Part shown: one piece after another, positions 1 to 7,343 of the stretch | Position numbering within the stretch: the stretch's first letter is position 1 | Layout: every line of letters begins with the position of its first letter | Assembly: GCA_023392205.1 (NCBI GenBank) | Contig: JAEVZN010000262.1 | Location: forward strand, 1-7,772 | DNA: 7,772 nt | Origin: Pseudomonadota bacterium | GTDB taxonomy: Bacteria > Pseudomonadota > Alphaproteobacteria > Rhizobiales > Xanthobacteraceae | Reading direction: 5' to 3' | Program-made: the position numbers and the translations under genes | The notes under the pieces: model-generated | Database searches by the model: none | Seen by the model: the letters and a program-made list of their open reading frames with translations, nothing else | What the model was told of the DNA's origin: nothing

Positions 1-1220
1 CCGTCGGCAGACCAGGATCCCGCGGTCTTCTCCGGCTTGTTCCAATAGAATGTGGCGAAACTTTCGCCCTGCACGACCAGCTCGCCTGGCTCGTTGTCCA
101 GGCATTCACGGCCCTGCGGATCGAGCACTCGAAGGCGGTAGCCTTGCACTGCCTTGCCGGCCGAACCGACCTTCGTGGCGTTCGGCAGGTTCTGGGCGTA
201 GATGTGCAATCCTTCACTGGATCCGATGCCGTCCAATATCGAAACGCCGGTAAGCCTGCTCCAGCGATGAAGTACTGCCGGCGGCAGCGGCTCTCCGCCG
301 GAGAGGCACAAGCGCATTCGCGGCAGAATGTTTATCGGCTTCGTTTCCATTAACGCGACCTGCGCAGCATAGAGCGTCGGGACGCCGAAATAGAGCGTTG
401 GCTTAAATCGTTCAATTAATCCAAGTGTGTTTTCAGCTGTTGGTCGGTCTTCCAACAGGACTGCGGCACATCCGGTCCATAGCGGGAAACTGAACGAATT
501 CCCAATACCATAAGCGAAGAACAGTTTCGGCGCTGAGAATACAATATCGTTCGCGGTCATACCCAGCGTGCGGACCGCATAATATTCTGACGTGTAGATC
601 ATGTCCTTGTGCTCGTGGACGGAGGCTTTCGGAGAGCCCGTCGAGCCCGAGGAATAGAGCCAGAAGCAGGGAGAGTGCATACTTGTCGGTTCGACGGTAC
701 ATTCGGCGGGCGCACCAGCCAGCAGCTCGTCGAGACTGTGCCAGCCGTCACACGACGAATCTATCGCGACCCTGTGCTCCACCGCTACGCGGGGTGCTTT
801 TAGCGCCTGATCCATCTCGGCCATCGCCGAATCCGTAACAAGCACTATTTTCGCGCCTGAATCCTGCAACATATAGGCATAGTCAGACGAACGAAGAAAC
901 GTGTTGCAAGGAATAACAACCGCTCCGACCCGAACCGCCCCGAGAAATCCGATAAAGAACGACTTGCTGTCTCGTGCCAGCAGCATGACGCGATCGCCCG
1001 GCCCGACTCCGAAGGACCTATACACATGACCCATGCGCAGCATGGATTCGTACAACTCCCCGAAGGTCATCTGCCAAGTGCGGCCGCACGCAACGGTATT
1101 GTCCGCCCGACCTTCTGCGAGGTGACGATCAACAAATGCTACGGAGAGGTTGAACACCGGCGCGAAGCTAATTCGCGATGGTGTTACCGAGCGATCGACT
1201 GCAACTTCATGATCACGCAT
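1..1220 (-). CDS. Benzoate-CoA ligase family aryl-CoA synthetase (3' end beyond window)
   Basis: AMP-forming ligase that would activate an aromatic carboxylic acid to its CoA thioester with ATP in the cytoplasm. I read 406 uninterrupted codons from ATG at 1220 to the left edge; family members are about 510-530 residues, so the C-terminal subdomain with the adenylation lysine is off the window. Visible in order: AMP-binding P-loop YSSGSTGSPK (residues 189-198), KLFFAYGIGN (232-241), RPTAENT (259-265), SGGEPLPP (307-314) and DGIGSSEGLHI (330-340). These match the benzoate/4-hydroxybenzoate-CoA ligase subfamily rather than fatty acyl or acetyl-CoA synthetases. Residues recalled as lining the benzoate pocket (Ala and Tyr of FFAYG; Gly, His and Ile of GIGSxExLHI) are kept, so benzoate or a small relative is the likely substrate (inference). 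The P-loop has Ala where Gly normally follows PK. The start lies 9 bases after the livF stop, with only a weak purine stretch, so expression probably depends on coupling. Last gene of the minus-strand operon as far as seen. Confidence 0.88.
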   Translation of the reverse strand, partial: MRDHEVAVDRSVTPSRISFAPVFNLSVAFVDRHLAEGRADNTVACGRTWQMTFGELYESMLRMGHVYRSFGVGPGDRVMLLARDSKSFFIGFLGAVRVGAVVIPCNTFLRSSDYAYMLQDSGAKIVLVTDSAMAEMDQALKAPRVAVEHRVAIDSSCDGWHSLDELLAGAPAECTVEPTSMHSPCFWLYSSGSTGSPKASVHEHKDMIYTSEYYAVRTLGMTANDIVFSAPKLFFAYGIGNSFSFPLWTGCAAVLLEDRPTAENTLGLIERFKPTLYFGVPTLYAAQVALMETKPINILPRMRLCLSGGEPLPPAVLHRWSRLTGVSILDGIGSSEGLHIYAQNLPNATKVGSAGKAVQGYRLRVLDPQGRECLDNEPGELVVQGESFATFYWNKPEKTAGSWSAD

Positions 1221-1229
1221 CGTTTGGCT

Positions 1230-1916
1230 TCACAACGTAATGTATCGGTCAAGCGCGGCGCGATTGGCTTGCAGCTCAACACTTGTGCCAGTCCAGCAGA
1301 TTGTGCCCTTTTGAATGATGTAATGGCGTCCGGCAAGCGGCAGCAACGCCCTAATATTTTTGTCTACAACCAGAATTGCAATCCCGTCGCCAGAGATCAC
1401 ACGCAGGCATTGCCAGATTTCCTGCTGCACCAACGGCGCCAGCCCCTCGGTCGCTTCGTCCAATAGCATTAACTTCGGATTCAGCATTAAAGCGCGGCCG
1501 ATCGACAGCATCTGCTGCTCGCCGCCGGATAATTGATGGCCCCAATTTGTATGCCGTTCGCGCAAGCGCGGAAACATGTCGAATACCCGATCCAGGGTCC
1601 AGCGGCCCGGTCGGGCTGCCATGATGAGATTCTCCCGCACCGTCAGATTAGCAAAAATACCACGTCCCTCCGGGACATAGCCGATACCATATCGGCTAAT
1701 GGCATTTGGGCTTTCATGCGTGATGGGGCGGCCGCCGAAAACGACGGTTCCGTCCCATGCCCGTGTGAGGCCCATGATCGTCCGCAATGAAGTGGTCTTA
1801 CCCATACCGTTGCGCCCAAGTAGAGAAACGACTTCGCCGGCGTCGATGCGCATAGTCAGGTCATGGATAATGTGCTTTTTGCCATAGCCCGATTGCAACT
1901 TTTCGATTGTCAGCAT
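1230..1916 (-). CDS. livF: LivF-type ABC transporter ATP-binding protein
   Basis: ATPase subunit that would power a branched-chain-amino-acid/aromatic-acid (HAAT family) importer from the cytoplasmic side of the membrane. At 228 residues it is the compact LivF size; LivG is longer. Seen in order: Walker A GRNGMGKTT (34-42), the Q-loop region YVPEGRGIF (80-88, Glu in place of Gln, as in many LivF proteins), signature LSGGEQQ (129-135), Walker B LMLLDEA (149-155), and VDKN (184-187) at the switch position where LivF proteins usually have VEQN instead of a His. ATG at 1916 gives the typical MLTIEKL N-terminus and overlaps the acyl-CoA dehydrogenase stop in a TGATG junction. A GTG three bases upstream (1919) is possible. 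This indicates translational coupling to the preceding gene. Its presumed partners livK and livH lie on the opposite strand more than 4 kb away. The substrate cannot be read from this subunit. Confidence 0.93.
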   Translation of the reverse strand: MLTIEKLQSGYGKKHIIHDLTMRIDAGEVVSLLGRNGMGKTTSLRTIMGLTRAWDGTVVFGGRPITHESPNAISRYGIGYVPEGRGIFANLTVRENLIMAARPGRWTLDRVFDMFPRLRERHTNWGHQLSGGEQQMLSIGRALMLNPKLMLLDEATEGLAPLVQQEIWQCLRVISGDGIAILVVDKNIRALLPLAGRHYIIQKGTICWTGTSVELQANRAALDRYITL

Positions 1917-3070
1917 CACACAGATTCCGGAATCCGGCCGGCAGCAACAGCGCGACCGATAACAATTCGTTGCATCTCGCTTGTGCCCTCATAGATCTGG
2001 AACAGCCGTGCGTCGCGATAACGCCGCTCGACCGGATAGTCTTTCATGTAGCCGTAGCCGCCGAAGACCTGGATCGCCCCCGAACAGACCCGCTCGCACA
2101 TTTCCGCTGCAAACAGCTTAGCCATCGAAGATGCAGTCGCGTAATCGTCGCCCCGATCCTTCAATTCTGCAGCATTCCGGGTCAGCAGTCGTGCGGCCTG
2201 GACTTCGGTTGCCATATCGGCAAGGCGGAAGGCGATCCCTTGATGCGCGATTAGCGGCTGGCCAAACGACCGGCGATCTGTGGCATAAGCGGCCGCTTCG
2301 TCGAGAGAGGCTGCGGCAACACCCGTTGCCTGCGCTGCAACCCCGATTCTGCTAGCACCTAAACCGTGCAGTGCGATGCGATAACCATCGCCTTCATTGC
2401 CCAGCAGCTGATTACGCTTCAACTCGATGTTATCGAATGCGATCTGGCAGGTATCGGATGCGCGCAACCCGAGCTTGTCTTCCTTGCGCAGTACCGAATA
2501 GCCACCTTGATCAGTGGGCACGAGAAAGCAGGAAATACCCTTGGAACCAGCGGCCTGTTCCGTCAGGGCAAAGACGAACGCGAGCTTCGACACTGATCCG
2601 AGCGAAATGAATTGCTTTGTCCCGTTCAGAATGTAGCGATCACCCTTTCGCTGCGCCGTGGTCGCTATCGCTGCCGCGTTCGACCCCGCCTGCGGCTCCG
2701 TTAGCGTGAAGCAGGCGATGCAGTCGCCATTTACGATTGCTGGAAGCCATGCATTCTGCTGCTCGATGGATCCAAATTTCAGTAAAGATAAAATCGACAG
2801 AGAATTGGCCATGCTCAAAACCAGCGCCGTGCTTGCGTCAGCGCGCGCAATTTCTTCGATGGCGATCGTCAGAGATACCGCCGACGCGTCGCTGCCACCG
2901 AACCTAGCCGGCGCTGTCATTCCAAGAAGGCCAATCTGAGCCAACTTGCGCACTGCCGCCATGGGAAATTCGGCGTCACGGTCCCATTGCGCCGCATAGG
3001 GCGCAAGCTCCGCGCGCGCGAACTCACGGGCTAGATCGCGTACAGCAATATTGTCGGCATCAGGTCGCAC
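1916..3070 (-). CDS. Acyl-CoA dehydrogenase (FAD-dependent)
   Basis: Flavoenzyme of 384 residues that would introduce an alpha,beta double bond into an acyl-CoA and pass electrons to ETF. The length is normal for the family. Seen: N-terminal helical domain; first signature [12 protein letters not shown] (120-131) at the flavin/substrate site; middle-domain NGTKQFIS (149-156); [11 protein letters not shown] (265-277); and the C-terminal signature [13 protein letters not shown] (337-349) followed by [10 protein letters not shown] (359-368). Glu361 in YEGTSE aligns with the catalytic base of short- and medium-chain acyl-CoA dehydrogenases. I see no features of glutaryl-CoA dehydrogenase, so a short-chain or branched/aryl-alkyl acyl-CoA is more likely, but the substrate is open. 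The start is GTG at 3070: an in-frame TAA at 3115-3113 bounds the frame upstream with no better start, and AGGAGG at 3088-3083 plus a nearer AAGG give a good ribosome binding site. First gene of the operon with livF and the aryl-CoA ligase. Confidence 0.93.
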   Translation of the reverse strand: MRPDADNIAVRDLAREFARAELAPYAAQWDRDAEFPMAAVRKLAQIGLLGMTAPARFGGSDASAVSLTIAIEEIARADASTALVLSMANSLSILSLLKFGSIEQQNAWLPAIVNGDCIACFTLTEPQAGSNAAAIATTAQRKGDRYILNGTKQFISLGSVSKLAFVFALTEQAAGSKGISCFLVPTDQGGYSVLRKEDKLGLRASDTCQIAFDNIELKRNQLLGNEGDGYRIALHGLGASRIGVAAQATGVAAASLDEAAAYATDRRSFGQPLIAHQGIAFRLADMATEVQAARLLTRNAAELKDRGDDYATASSMAKLFAAEMCERVCSGAIQVFGGYGYMKDYPVERRYRDARLFQIYEGTSEMQRIVIGRAVAAGRIPESV

Positions 3071-3215
3071 GATTCGCCTTCGCCTCCTTCGCCAGAGCGT
3101 CGCTGAGCTGTCTTACAATGCAGCGCACGCCATCGGGAGTGATCCGCCGATGATAGCAGCCATCAATTCTCGTTAGTTGCTCAACTGCTCCCAAATCGTA
3201 TCTTGCTAACGCCAC
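3060..3215 (-). CDS. Possible small ORF upstream of the acyl-CoA dehydrogenase, unknown
   Basis: A minus-strand frame opens after a TGA near 3296 and runs 77 codons to TGA at 3062-3060. From GTG at 3215 it would encode 51 residues, ending [11 protein letters not shown]. Its last 11 bases overlap the start of the acyl-CoA dehydrogenase (GTGCGACCTGA), an arrangement typical of coupled genes, and the AGGAGG for that gene would lie inside it. I do not recognise the protein. There is no clear ribosome binding site beyond AGGTGA directly next to the GTG. The frame also overlaps the longest possible reading of the plus-strand E1 gene. It may be a real short gene, a remnant of a gene or element, or chance. 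Confidence 0.25.
   Translation of the reverse strand: MALARYDLGAVEQLTRIDGCYHRRITPDGVRCIVRQLSDALAKEAKANRAT
3083..3088 (-). promoter_or_regulatory. Shine-Dalgarno for the acyl-CoA dehydrogenase
   Basis: On the minus strand a perfect AGGAGG stands 12 bases before the GTG start at 3070, inside a purine-rich run (GAAGGAGGCGAAGG) that also offers AAGG at 6 bases. It supports the GTG start, since no ATG is available in the frame. The purine run is built from short direct repeats of GGCGAA. Confidence 0.6.
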
Positions 3216-3267
3216 TTCACCTGCTTGCTTCGCAGATGCAGCATGAGGTGGTCGTATCAGATTGCTT

Positions 3268-3271
3268 GAGG
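3268..3271 (+). promoter_or_regulatory. Ribosome binding site deciding the E1 start
   Basis: GAGG lies 6 bases before GTG at 3278. The earlier in-frame starts (TTG 3203, ATG 3236) have no purine-rich sequence at the right distance. The protein also becomes recognisable as E1 only from residue 10 of the 3278 form. The earlier residues read as unrelated sequence. Confidence 0.45.
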
Positions 3272-3277
3272 CGTGGC

Positions 3278-6031
3278 GTGAATCTACCTCCAGTCAGTGT
3301 CGAATTTGTCACCGATCTATACCATCGCTACTTGCGAGACCCAGCCTCCGTCGATTCGAGTTGGACGCCATATTTTGACGAATTGTTTGGGCGCTCCACG
3401 ACTATCGGCGCCTCCCCACCGGCCAGGCTGGAAGCAGCCGCGGCGCATTTGCTTCAGGCATACCGGCAGTGGGGACATTTTTCAGCATTACTGGATCCAC
3501 TTGGCATGTGGAATCCGCCCGAAGCGCCGGAACTTAGCCCCCGCTCCTATGATATCGACGATGTCGATCTGGATACCGAGATCGAGATGCCGACCGCACC
3601 GTCCTTCGGCGGCACGCGAACAATCCGACGGTTGGTCGAGCATCTCGATGCTGTATATTGTGGCACAATTGGCTTCGACTGCGCACATGTCCACAATCCA
3701 TCGGCGCGGCACTGGCTGTATGAGGCGGCGGAAGATGGCGCCTTCCTGCCGGACCTTGTAACGCGCCGCAACGCTGCTGAGCGCCTCATAGAAGCCGACG
3801 AATTCGAGCAATTCCTCAATCGCCGCTTTATTGGCAAGAAGCGATTCGGCGCCGAAGGGGCGGAAGCCATCGTGCCGTGGTTTGACGCATTGTTTGCGAA
3901 ATGTGCCGCCCTGGGCGTCACGGACGTCGTTGTCGGCGCAACAGCACGCGGGCGGCTCAATGTCATGGCCAACGTGGTTGGCAAGCCAGTCACAGCAGCG
4001 CTGTACGAACTTAAGGGGCACAGTCCATTTCCTGAGGATATGCGCCTGTCGGGCGACGTGCCCTATCACTTGGGCTATGCGACCGAGCGTGGTTACGGCT
4101 CGCGGATTGTTCGCATCGACTATTGTCACAACCCGTCCCATCTTGAAGCCATTAACGGCGTGGCACTTGGCCGCACTCGGGCGCGTCAGTCTGCCTGTGC
4201 GACGGTGGAGGAGGGCTTCGAGAAAATACTATGTGTGCAGGTCCACACCGATGCAGCATTTGCCGGCCAGGGGGTGGTGATGGAAGCACTTCAGCTTTCA
4301 CAGCTTCCAAATTACAAGACCGGTGGCTCAATTCATGTCGTTATCAACAACCAACTCGGCTTCACGACCGACCCCCTGCATGGCCGAAGTTCGATCTACT
4401 GTACGGATGTGGCCCGCACAATCGGCGCGCCGGTTCTTCATGTGAATGCGGACGATGTGGATGCGGTGATACGGACTGCGATCGTTGCGGCTGAATACCG
4501 GAAACGCTTCCACTCTGACATTGTGATCGACTTCGTCTGCTACAGGCGGCGAGGACATAATGAGGTGGACGAGCCGACCTTTACCCAGCCCGTCATGTAC
4601 CGCAAAATCGTCGATCATCCACCTGTCCGGCATACCTATCTCACCACCGCCCTCGCTGACGGTGTAATAACGCAAGACGAAATCGAAAGGATGTCACGTG
4701 GCTGCTTCGATACTCTTGATGCAGCCTACAATACGATCGACAGTTACCGGCCAAACCATATTTCCTGGATTTCGGATCAGAAGCAAGGCGCGGTGTCTGA
4801 TCCAGCTAGACTGCATCAGCGGCTCGACGATACGGGCGTCGCATCCGATAAACTGCGCGAACTCGGACGGATAATCTCAAGCGCGCCCGATGGATTTGCA
4901 ATCAATCCCAAGGTGAAAAGACAACTGGCTGAACGTCTTGAAACCATCGACGCTGGAGAGAACATTGCTTGGGCAACCGGCGAAGCGCTCGCCTTCGCTT
5001 CGCTTGCAGCAGAAGGAATCGACGTGCGGTTCAGCGGGCAAGATTCTCCGCGCGGCGCCTTTTCTCAACGGCACTTCATTTTGACTGATCAGAATAGCGG
5101 CGACTGCTTCAATCCGTTCAATGCCCTCGCTCCTGTACAGGGGCGATGCGACATTATCGGAAGTCCGCTGTCGGAATATTCAGTGCTCGGCTTCGAATAT
5201 GGCTACGGAATAGAGGTGGCCGACAGCCTCGTCATCTGGGAGGCCCAGTTCGGCGACTTTGCCAACGTTGCGCAAGTCATCATCGACCAGTTCATAACTA
5301 GCGGCGAGGACAAGTGGGCGCAGACTTCCTGCGTCACACTCATGCTGCCGCACGGGCTCGAAGGTCAGGGCCCGGATCATTCCTCAGGCCGCATCGAGCG
5401 CTTTCTACAAATGTGTGCGGGCGACAACATCACCGTCGCCAACTGCTCGACACCCGCCAATCTGTTCCATTTGCTGCGCCGCCAGGCACGCAGTCCAACC
5501 CGCCGGCCGCTCGTAATTTTCACTCCAAAATCTCTGCTTCGGCACAGACGCGCGGTTTCTCCACTTGCCGACTTCTCTGTCGGCACCCGATTCCAGCCAG
5601 TTATTACACAGTCACCCATTACCGCGGAGATCGAGCGCGTCGTACTGTGTTCGGGGAAAATCTTCTACGACCTGCTGGCGTCTGTTGAAGAAACGCGCGC
5701 GCCAGTTGCGCTCATCAGGCTCGAGCAACTCTATCCCTTTCCACGCAATAACGTGATGCAGGCCCTTGCGCGATTTCCAAGCGCCCAAGTGGTGTGGTGT
5801 CAGGAAGAACCCAAAAACATGGGCGCATGGAACCATCTCGACCGCCAAATCGAAGCCGTGCTGCACACGCTCGGCAACCGATGCGTGTGGCCCAATCTTG
5901 TGAGCAGACCTGAGAACGCATCCACAGCTATCGGAACGACAGCTGAACACGACGCCGATCAGGCAGCACTCGTTCGAGAAGCTATCGGCGTTGAAACGCA
6001 AAGGCAAAGCGCCGCAGGCCGGTTCGCGTGA
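3278..6031 (+). CDS. 2-oxoglutarate dehydrogenase E1-like, thiamine diphosphate enzyme with altered active site
   Basis: E1 of the SucA/OdhA family, which decarboxylates a 2-oxo acid with thiamine diphosphate and passes the acyl group to lipoyl E2. From GTG 3278 it has 917 residues (E. coli SucA has 933). Seen: the E2-binding N-terminal segment FVTDLYHRYLRDPASVDSSW (10-29); RGRLNV (224-229); YHLGY (263-267, His equivalent to SucA His298); NPSHLE (285-290); INNQLGFTT (356-364) of the cofactor site; GHNEVDEP (426-433); Glu569 in GEALAFAS, at the position of the cofactor-activating Glu; WEAQFGDFAN (654-663); GPDHSSGRIERF (698-709); and WCQEEP (840-845). Odd: SucA His260 (in AHRGRLN) is Ala223 here, HGD is HTD (323-325), and GTKRFGLDGGE reads GKKRFGAEGAE. 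No E2 or E3 gene follows. GAGG at 3268-3271, 6 bases before GTG 3278, favours that start. ATG 3236 and TTG 3203 are in frame but lack a ribosome site. Family certain; a true 2-oxoglutarate substrate is doubtful. Confidence 0.9.
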   Translation: MNLPPVSVEFVTDLYHRYLRDPASVDSSWTPYFDELFGRSTTIGASPPARLEAAAAHLLQAYRQWGHFSALLDPLGMWNPPEAPELSPRSYDIDDVDLDTEIEMPTAPSFGGTRTIRRLVEHLDAVYCGTIGFDCAHVHNPSARHWLYEAAEDGAFLPDLVTRRNAAERLIEADEFEQFLNRRFIGKKRFGAEGAEAIVPWFDALFAKCAALGVTDVVVGATARGRLNVMANVVGKPVTAALYELKGHSPFPEDMRLSGDVPYHLGYATERGYGSRIVRIDYCHNPSHLEAINGVALGRTRARQSACATVEEGFEKILCVQVHTDAAFAGQGVVMEALQLSQLPNYKTGGSIHVVINNQLGFTTDPLHGRSSIYCTDVARTIGAPVLHVNADDVDAVIRTAIVAAEYRKRFHSDIVIDFVCYRRRGHNEVDEPTFTQPVMYRKIVDHPPVRHTYLTTALADGVITQDEIERMSRGCFDTLDAAYNTIDSYRPNHISWISDQKQGAVSDPARLHQRLDDTGVASDKLRELGRIISSAPDGFAINPKVKRQLAERLETIDAGENIAWATGEALAFASLAAEGIDVRFSGQDSPRGAFSQRHFILTDQNSGDCFNPFNALAPVQGRCDIIGSPLSEYSVLGFEYGYGIEVADSLVIWEAQFGDFANVAQVIIDQFITSGEDKWAQTSCVTLMLPHGLEGQGPDHSSGRIERFLQMCAGDNITVANCSTPANLFHLLRRQARSPTRRPLVIFTPKSLLRHRRAVSPLADFSVGTRFQPVITQSPITAEIERVVLCSGKIFYDLLASVEETRAPVALIRLEQLYPFPRNNVMQALARFPSAQVVWCQEEPKNMGAWNHLDRQIEAVLHTLGNRCVWPNLVSRPENASTAIGTTAEHDADQAALVREAIGVETQRQSAAGRFA

Positions 6032-6043
6032 TGGCCGCCATCA
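6029..6043. repeat. Short palindrome over the E1 stop codon
   Basis: TGATGGC and GCCATCA form a perfect 7-base inverted repeat around a single C, beginning with the E1 stop codon. As RNA it could form at most a small stem with a 5-base loop and is not followed by a T-tract. It could be a protein-binding site for the downstream transporter genes or simply chance. Confidence 0.3.
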
Positions 6044-6099
6044 TTAAAAGTGAGTACCCACGATTGGCAGGACACGCGATGATGCGTGCAACACAAAAA

Positions 6100-6105
6100 G
6101 GGAGG
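6100..6105 (+). promoter_or_regulatory. Shine-Dalgarno of the substrate-binding protein
   Basis: GGGAGG ends 7 bases before ATG 6113. This strong site fixes the start there rather than at the in-frame GTG at 6086, and it suits a protein that must be made in excess over the membrane subunits. Confidence 0.75.
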
Positions 6106-6112
6106 AAATGAA

Positions 6113-7318
6113 ATGGCATCGTCTTCACGCTTTAACTTGTCTCGCCGCAACTTTGGCAAAGGTGCCCTTGCGGCGTCCACCGCGATTGTGGCCGCGGCAA
6201 CGCCGCTGCGCTATGCATTGGGTTCTAACCCGATAAAAATTGGGCTCGTACTCCCCTATTCAGGCGTCTATGCCAATTTCGGCGAAGGCATCACGAACGG
6301 CTTTGAGTTTGCGCTGAAAAAGCGCGGAAACCAGCTTGGCGGACGGCCTGTTGAAATTATTAAGGGCGATGACCAGCTCGATGCGAAAGTTGGAGGCGAG
6401 GTCACGCAGAAACTGGTGAGCCGCGACAATGTCGACATTGTCGTCGGCACAGTCGGTTCCAATGTAGTGCCGGTGATGCAGAAGATCTGCATCGACGCAA
6501 AGAAATTCCTGATCGTGCCGACGGCCGCATCCAACGATCTCACCCGCGCACGCTGTCATCCGCTGACTTTCCGGGTGTCGCACTCAAACTGGCAGATGAC
6601 AGCACCAGCCGGCCCGTGGCTGTACAAGCGCGGCAAGCGCCGCGTCATTACCATGGGCATGAATTACGCCGCCGGTCGCGAGGAGGTCGGGGCATTCGTG
6701 GAGACATTCAAAGCCTCAGGTGGCGAAATCCTCGACCAGAAATGGCCGGGCCTAAAGGAACTGGATTACCAAGCCTATTTTGCTGACGTGCTTCCCCGCA
6801 ATCCGGACGCGATTTTTACCTTCTTTGCCGGATCCAACGCGGTTGAATTCGTCAAGCAATATGCTCAAGCTGGTCTCAAAGATCGCGTACCGCTTTTCGG
6901 TGCGGCCTACCTAACCGATTCAACCCTGTTGCCTGCCCAGGGCAGCGCGGCTGATGGAGTTATCACCAGCGGTCACTGGGCGCCGTCGCTTGAAAACGCC
7001 GCAAACACAACTTTTCTAAAAGAATTCAAGGAGGCAAGCGGCAAGGATGGGGACCTGAATTCAATGCATGGGCATGACTCGTTAGTTGTGCTCGCGCTGG
7101 CTTTGGAAAAAACCAAAGGCGACACCAAAGACCAGAGCGCACTCAGCAAGGCTCTACAGGCAGTCGAATTCGAGAGTCCGCGCGGCCCCTTCCGTTTTTC
7201 CAAGGCTCGTAATCCGGTCCAGAATATCTATGCGATCGAGGCCAAGGGCAGCAAACTTTCTGTCCTCGAAACCATGCAGTCCAACGTCGAGGACTCCACT
7301 GCTGAGTGCAAGGCCTAA
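6113..7318 (+). CDS. LivK-type periplasmic substrate-binding protein with Tat signal
   Basis: Type I periplasmic binding protein (Peripla_BP_6, branched-chain amino acid/aromatic acid class) that captures the ligand for the ABC importer. It has 401 residues from ATG 6113, which has a strong ribosome site. The N-terminus carries a twin-arginine motif SRRNFGKG (about residues 10-17), then an Ala-rich hydrophobic stretch, so export is by Tat in folded form; the cleavage site is unclear, near YALG-S. The mature domain begins IKIGLVLPYSG, the standard first strand of this fold, followed by GITNGFEFALKKRG, DIVVGTVGSNV, FLIVPTAASN and DAIFTFFAGSNA. This class includes binding proteins for benzoate, 4-hydroxybenzoate and coumarate as well as for leucine. 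The aryl-CoA ligase in the window favours an aromatic acid (inference). It is 81 bases after the E1 gene on the same strand, likely the same transcript, and is followed by a hairpin and livH. Confidence 0.92.
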   Translation: MASSSRFNLSRRNFGKGALAASTAIVAAATPLRYALGSNPIKIGLVLPYSGVYANFGEGITNGFEFALKKRGNQLGGRPVEIIKGDDQLDAKVGGEVTQKLVSRDNVDIVVGTVGSNVVPVMQKICIDAKKFLIVPTAASNDLTRARCHPLTFRVSHSNWQMTAPAGPWLYKRGKRRVITMGMNYAAGREEVGAFVETFKASGGEILDQKWPGLKELDYQAYFADVLPRNPDAIFTFFAGSNAVEFVKQYAQAGLKDRVPLFGAAYLTDSTLLPAQGSAADGVITSGHWAPSLENAANTTFLKEFKEASGKDGDLNSMHGHDSLVVLALALEKTKGDTKDQSALSKALQAVEFESPRGPFRFSKARNPVQNIYAIEAKGSKLSVLETMQSNVEDSTAECKA

Positions 7319-7343
7319 CGTTTAGCTCTGCGATGATACATGG

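Larger units (their letters stand above)
3071..3277. other. Divergent intergenic region between the two operons
   Basis: About 200 bp separate the minus-strand acyl-CoA dehydrogenase start from the favoured plus-strand E1 start. Both operons must be transcribed outward from here, so promoters and any regulator site shared by the cluster would be expected in this stretch. I see TTACAAT near 3113-3119 as a weak -10-like string without a matching -35. I also see a short inverted repeat AGTTG-CT-CAACT at 3174-3185. Neither is strong enough to call as a promoter or operator. The small minus-strand frame listed separately overlaps this region. Confidence 0.5.

Noticed and set aside
433..1027. Short separate minus-strand frames suggesting a broken ligase gene
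   Set aside because: The true ligase frame was read through from 1220 to 1 without a stop; the short frames are in other registers.
1026..1466. Plus-strand 146-codon open frame
   Set aside because: It is antisense to the 5' part of the aryl-CoA ligase and the 3' part of livF, both of which have full family motifs; the plus-strand product has no recognisable features.
1916..3070. Glutaryl-CoA dehydrogenase, which would pair with a 2-oxoadipate-type E1
   Set aside because: I do not see the sequence features expected of that subfamily around the acyl-binding region; the general acyl-CoA dehydrogenase call is as far as the sequence goes.
3113..3119. TTACAAT as a -10 promoter element for the E1 gene
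   Set aside because: No acceptable -35 at 16-18 bases upstream, and one hexamer match is expected by chance.
3174..3185. AGTTG-CT-CAACT inverted repeat as an operator
   Set aside because: Only 5 bases per arm and no second copy seen; too weak to call.
3488..4141. Minus-strand 217-codon open frame inside the E1 gene
   Set aside because: Antisense shadow of strongly conserved E1 sequence; no motifs and no ribosome site.
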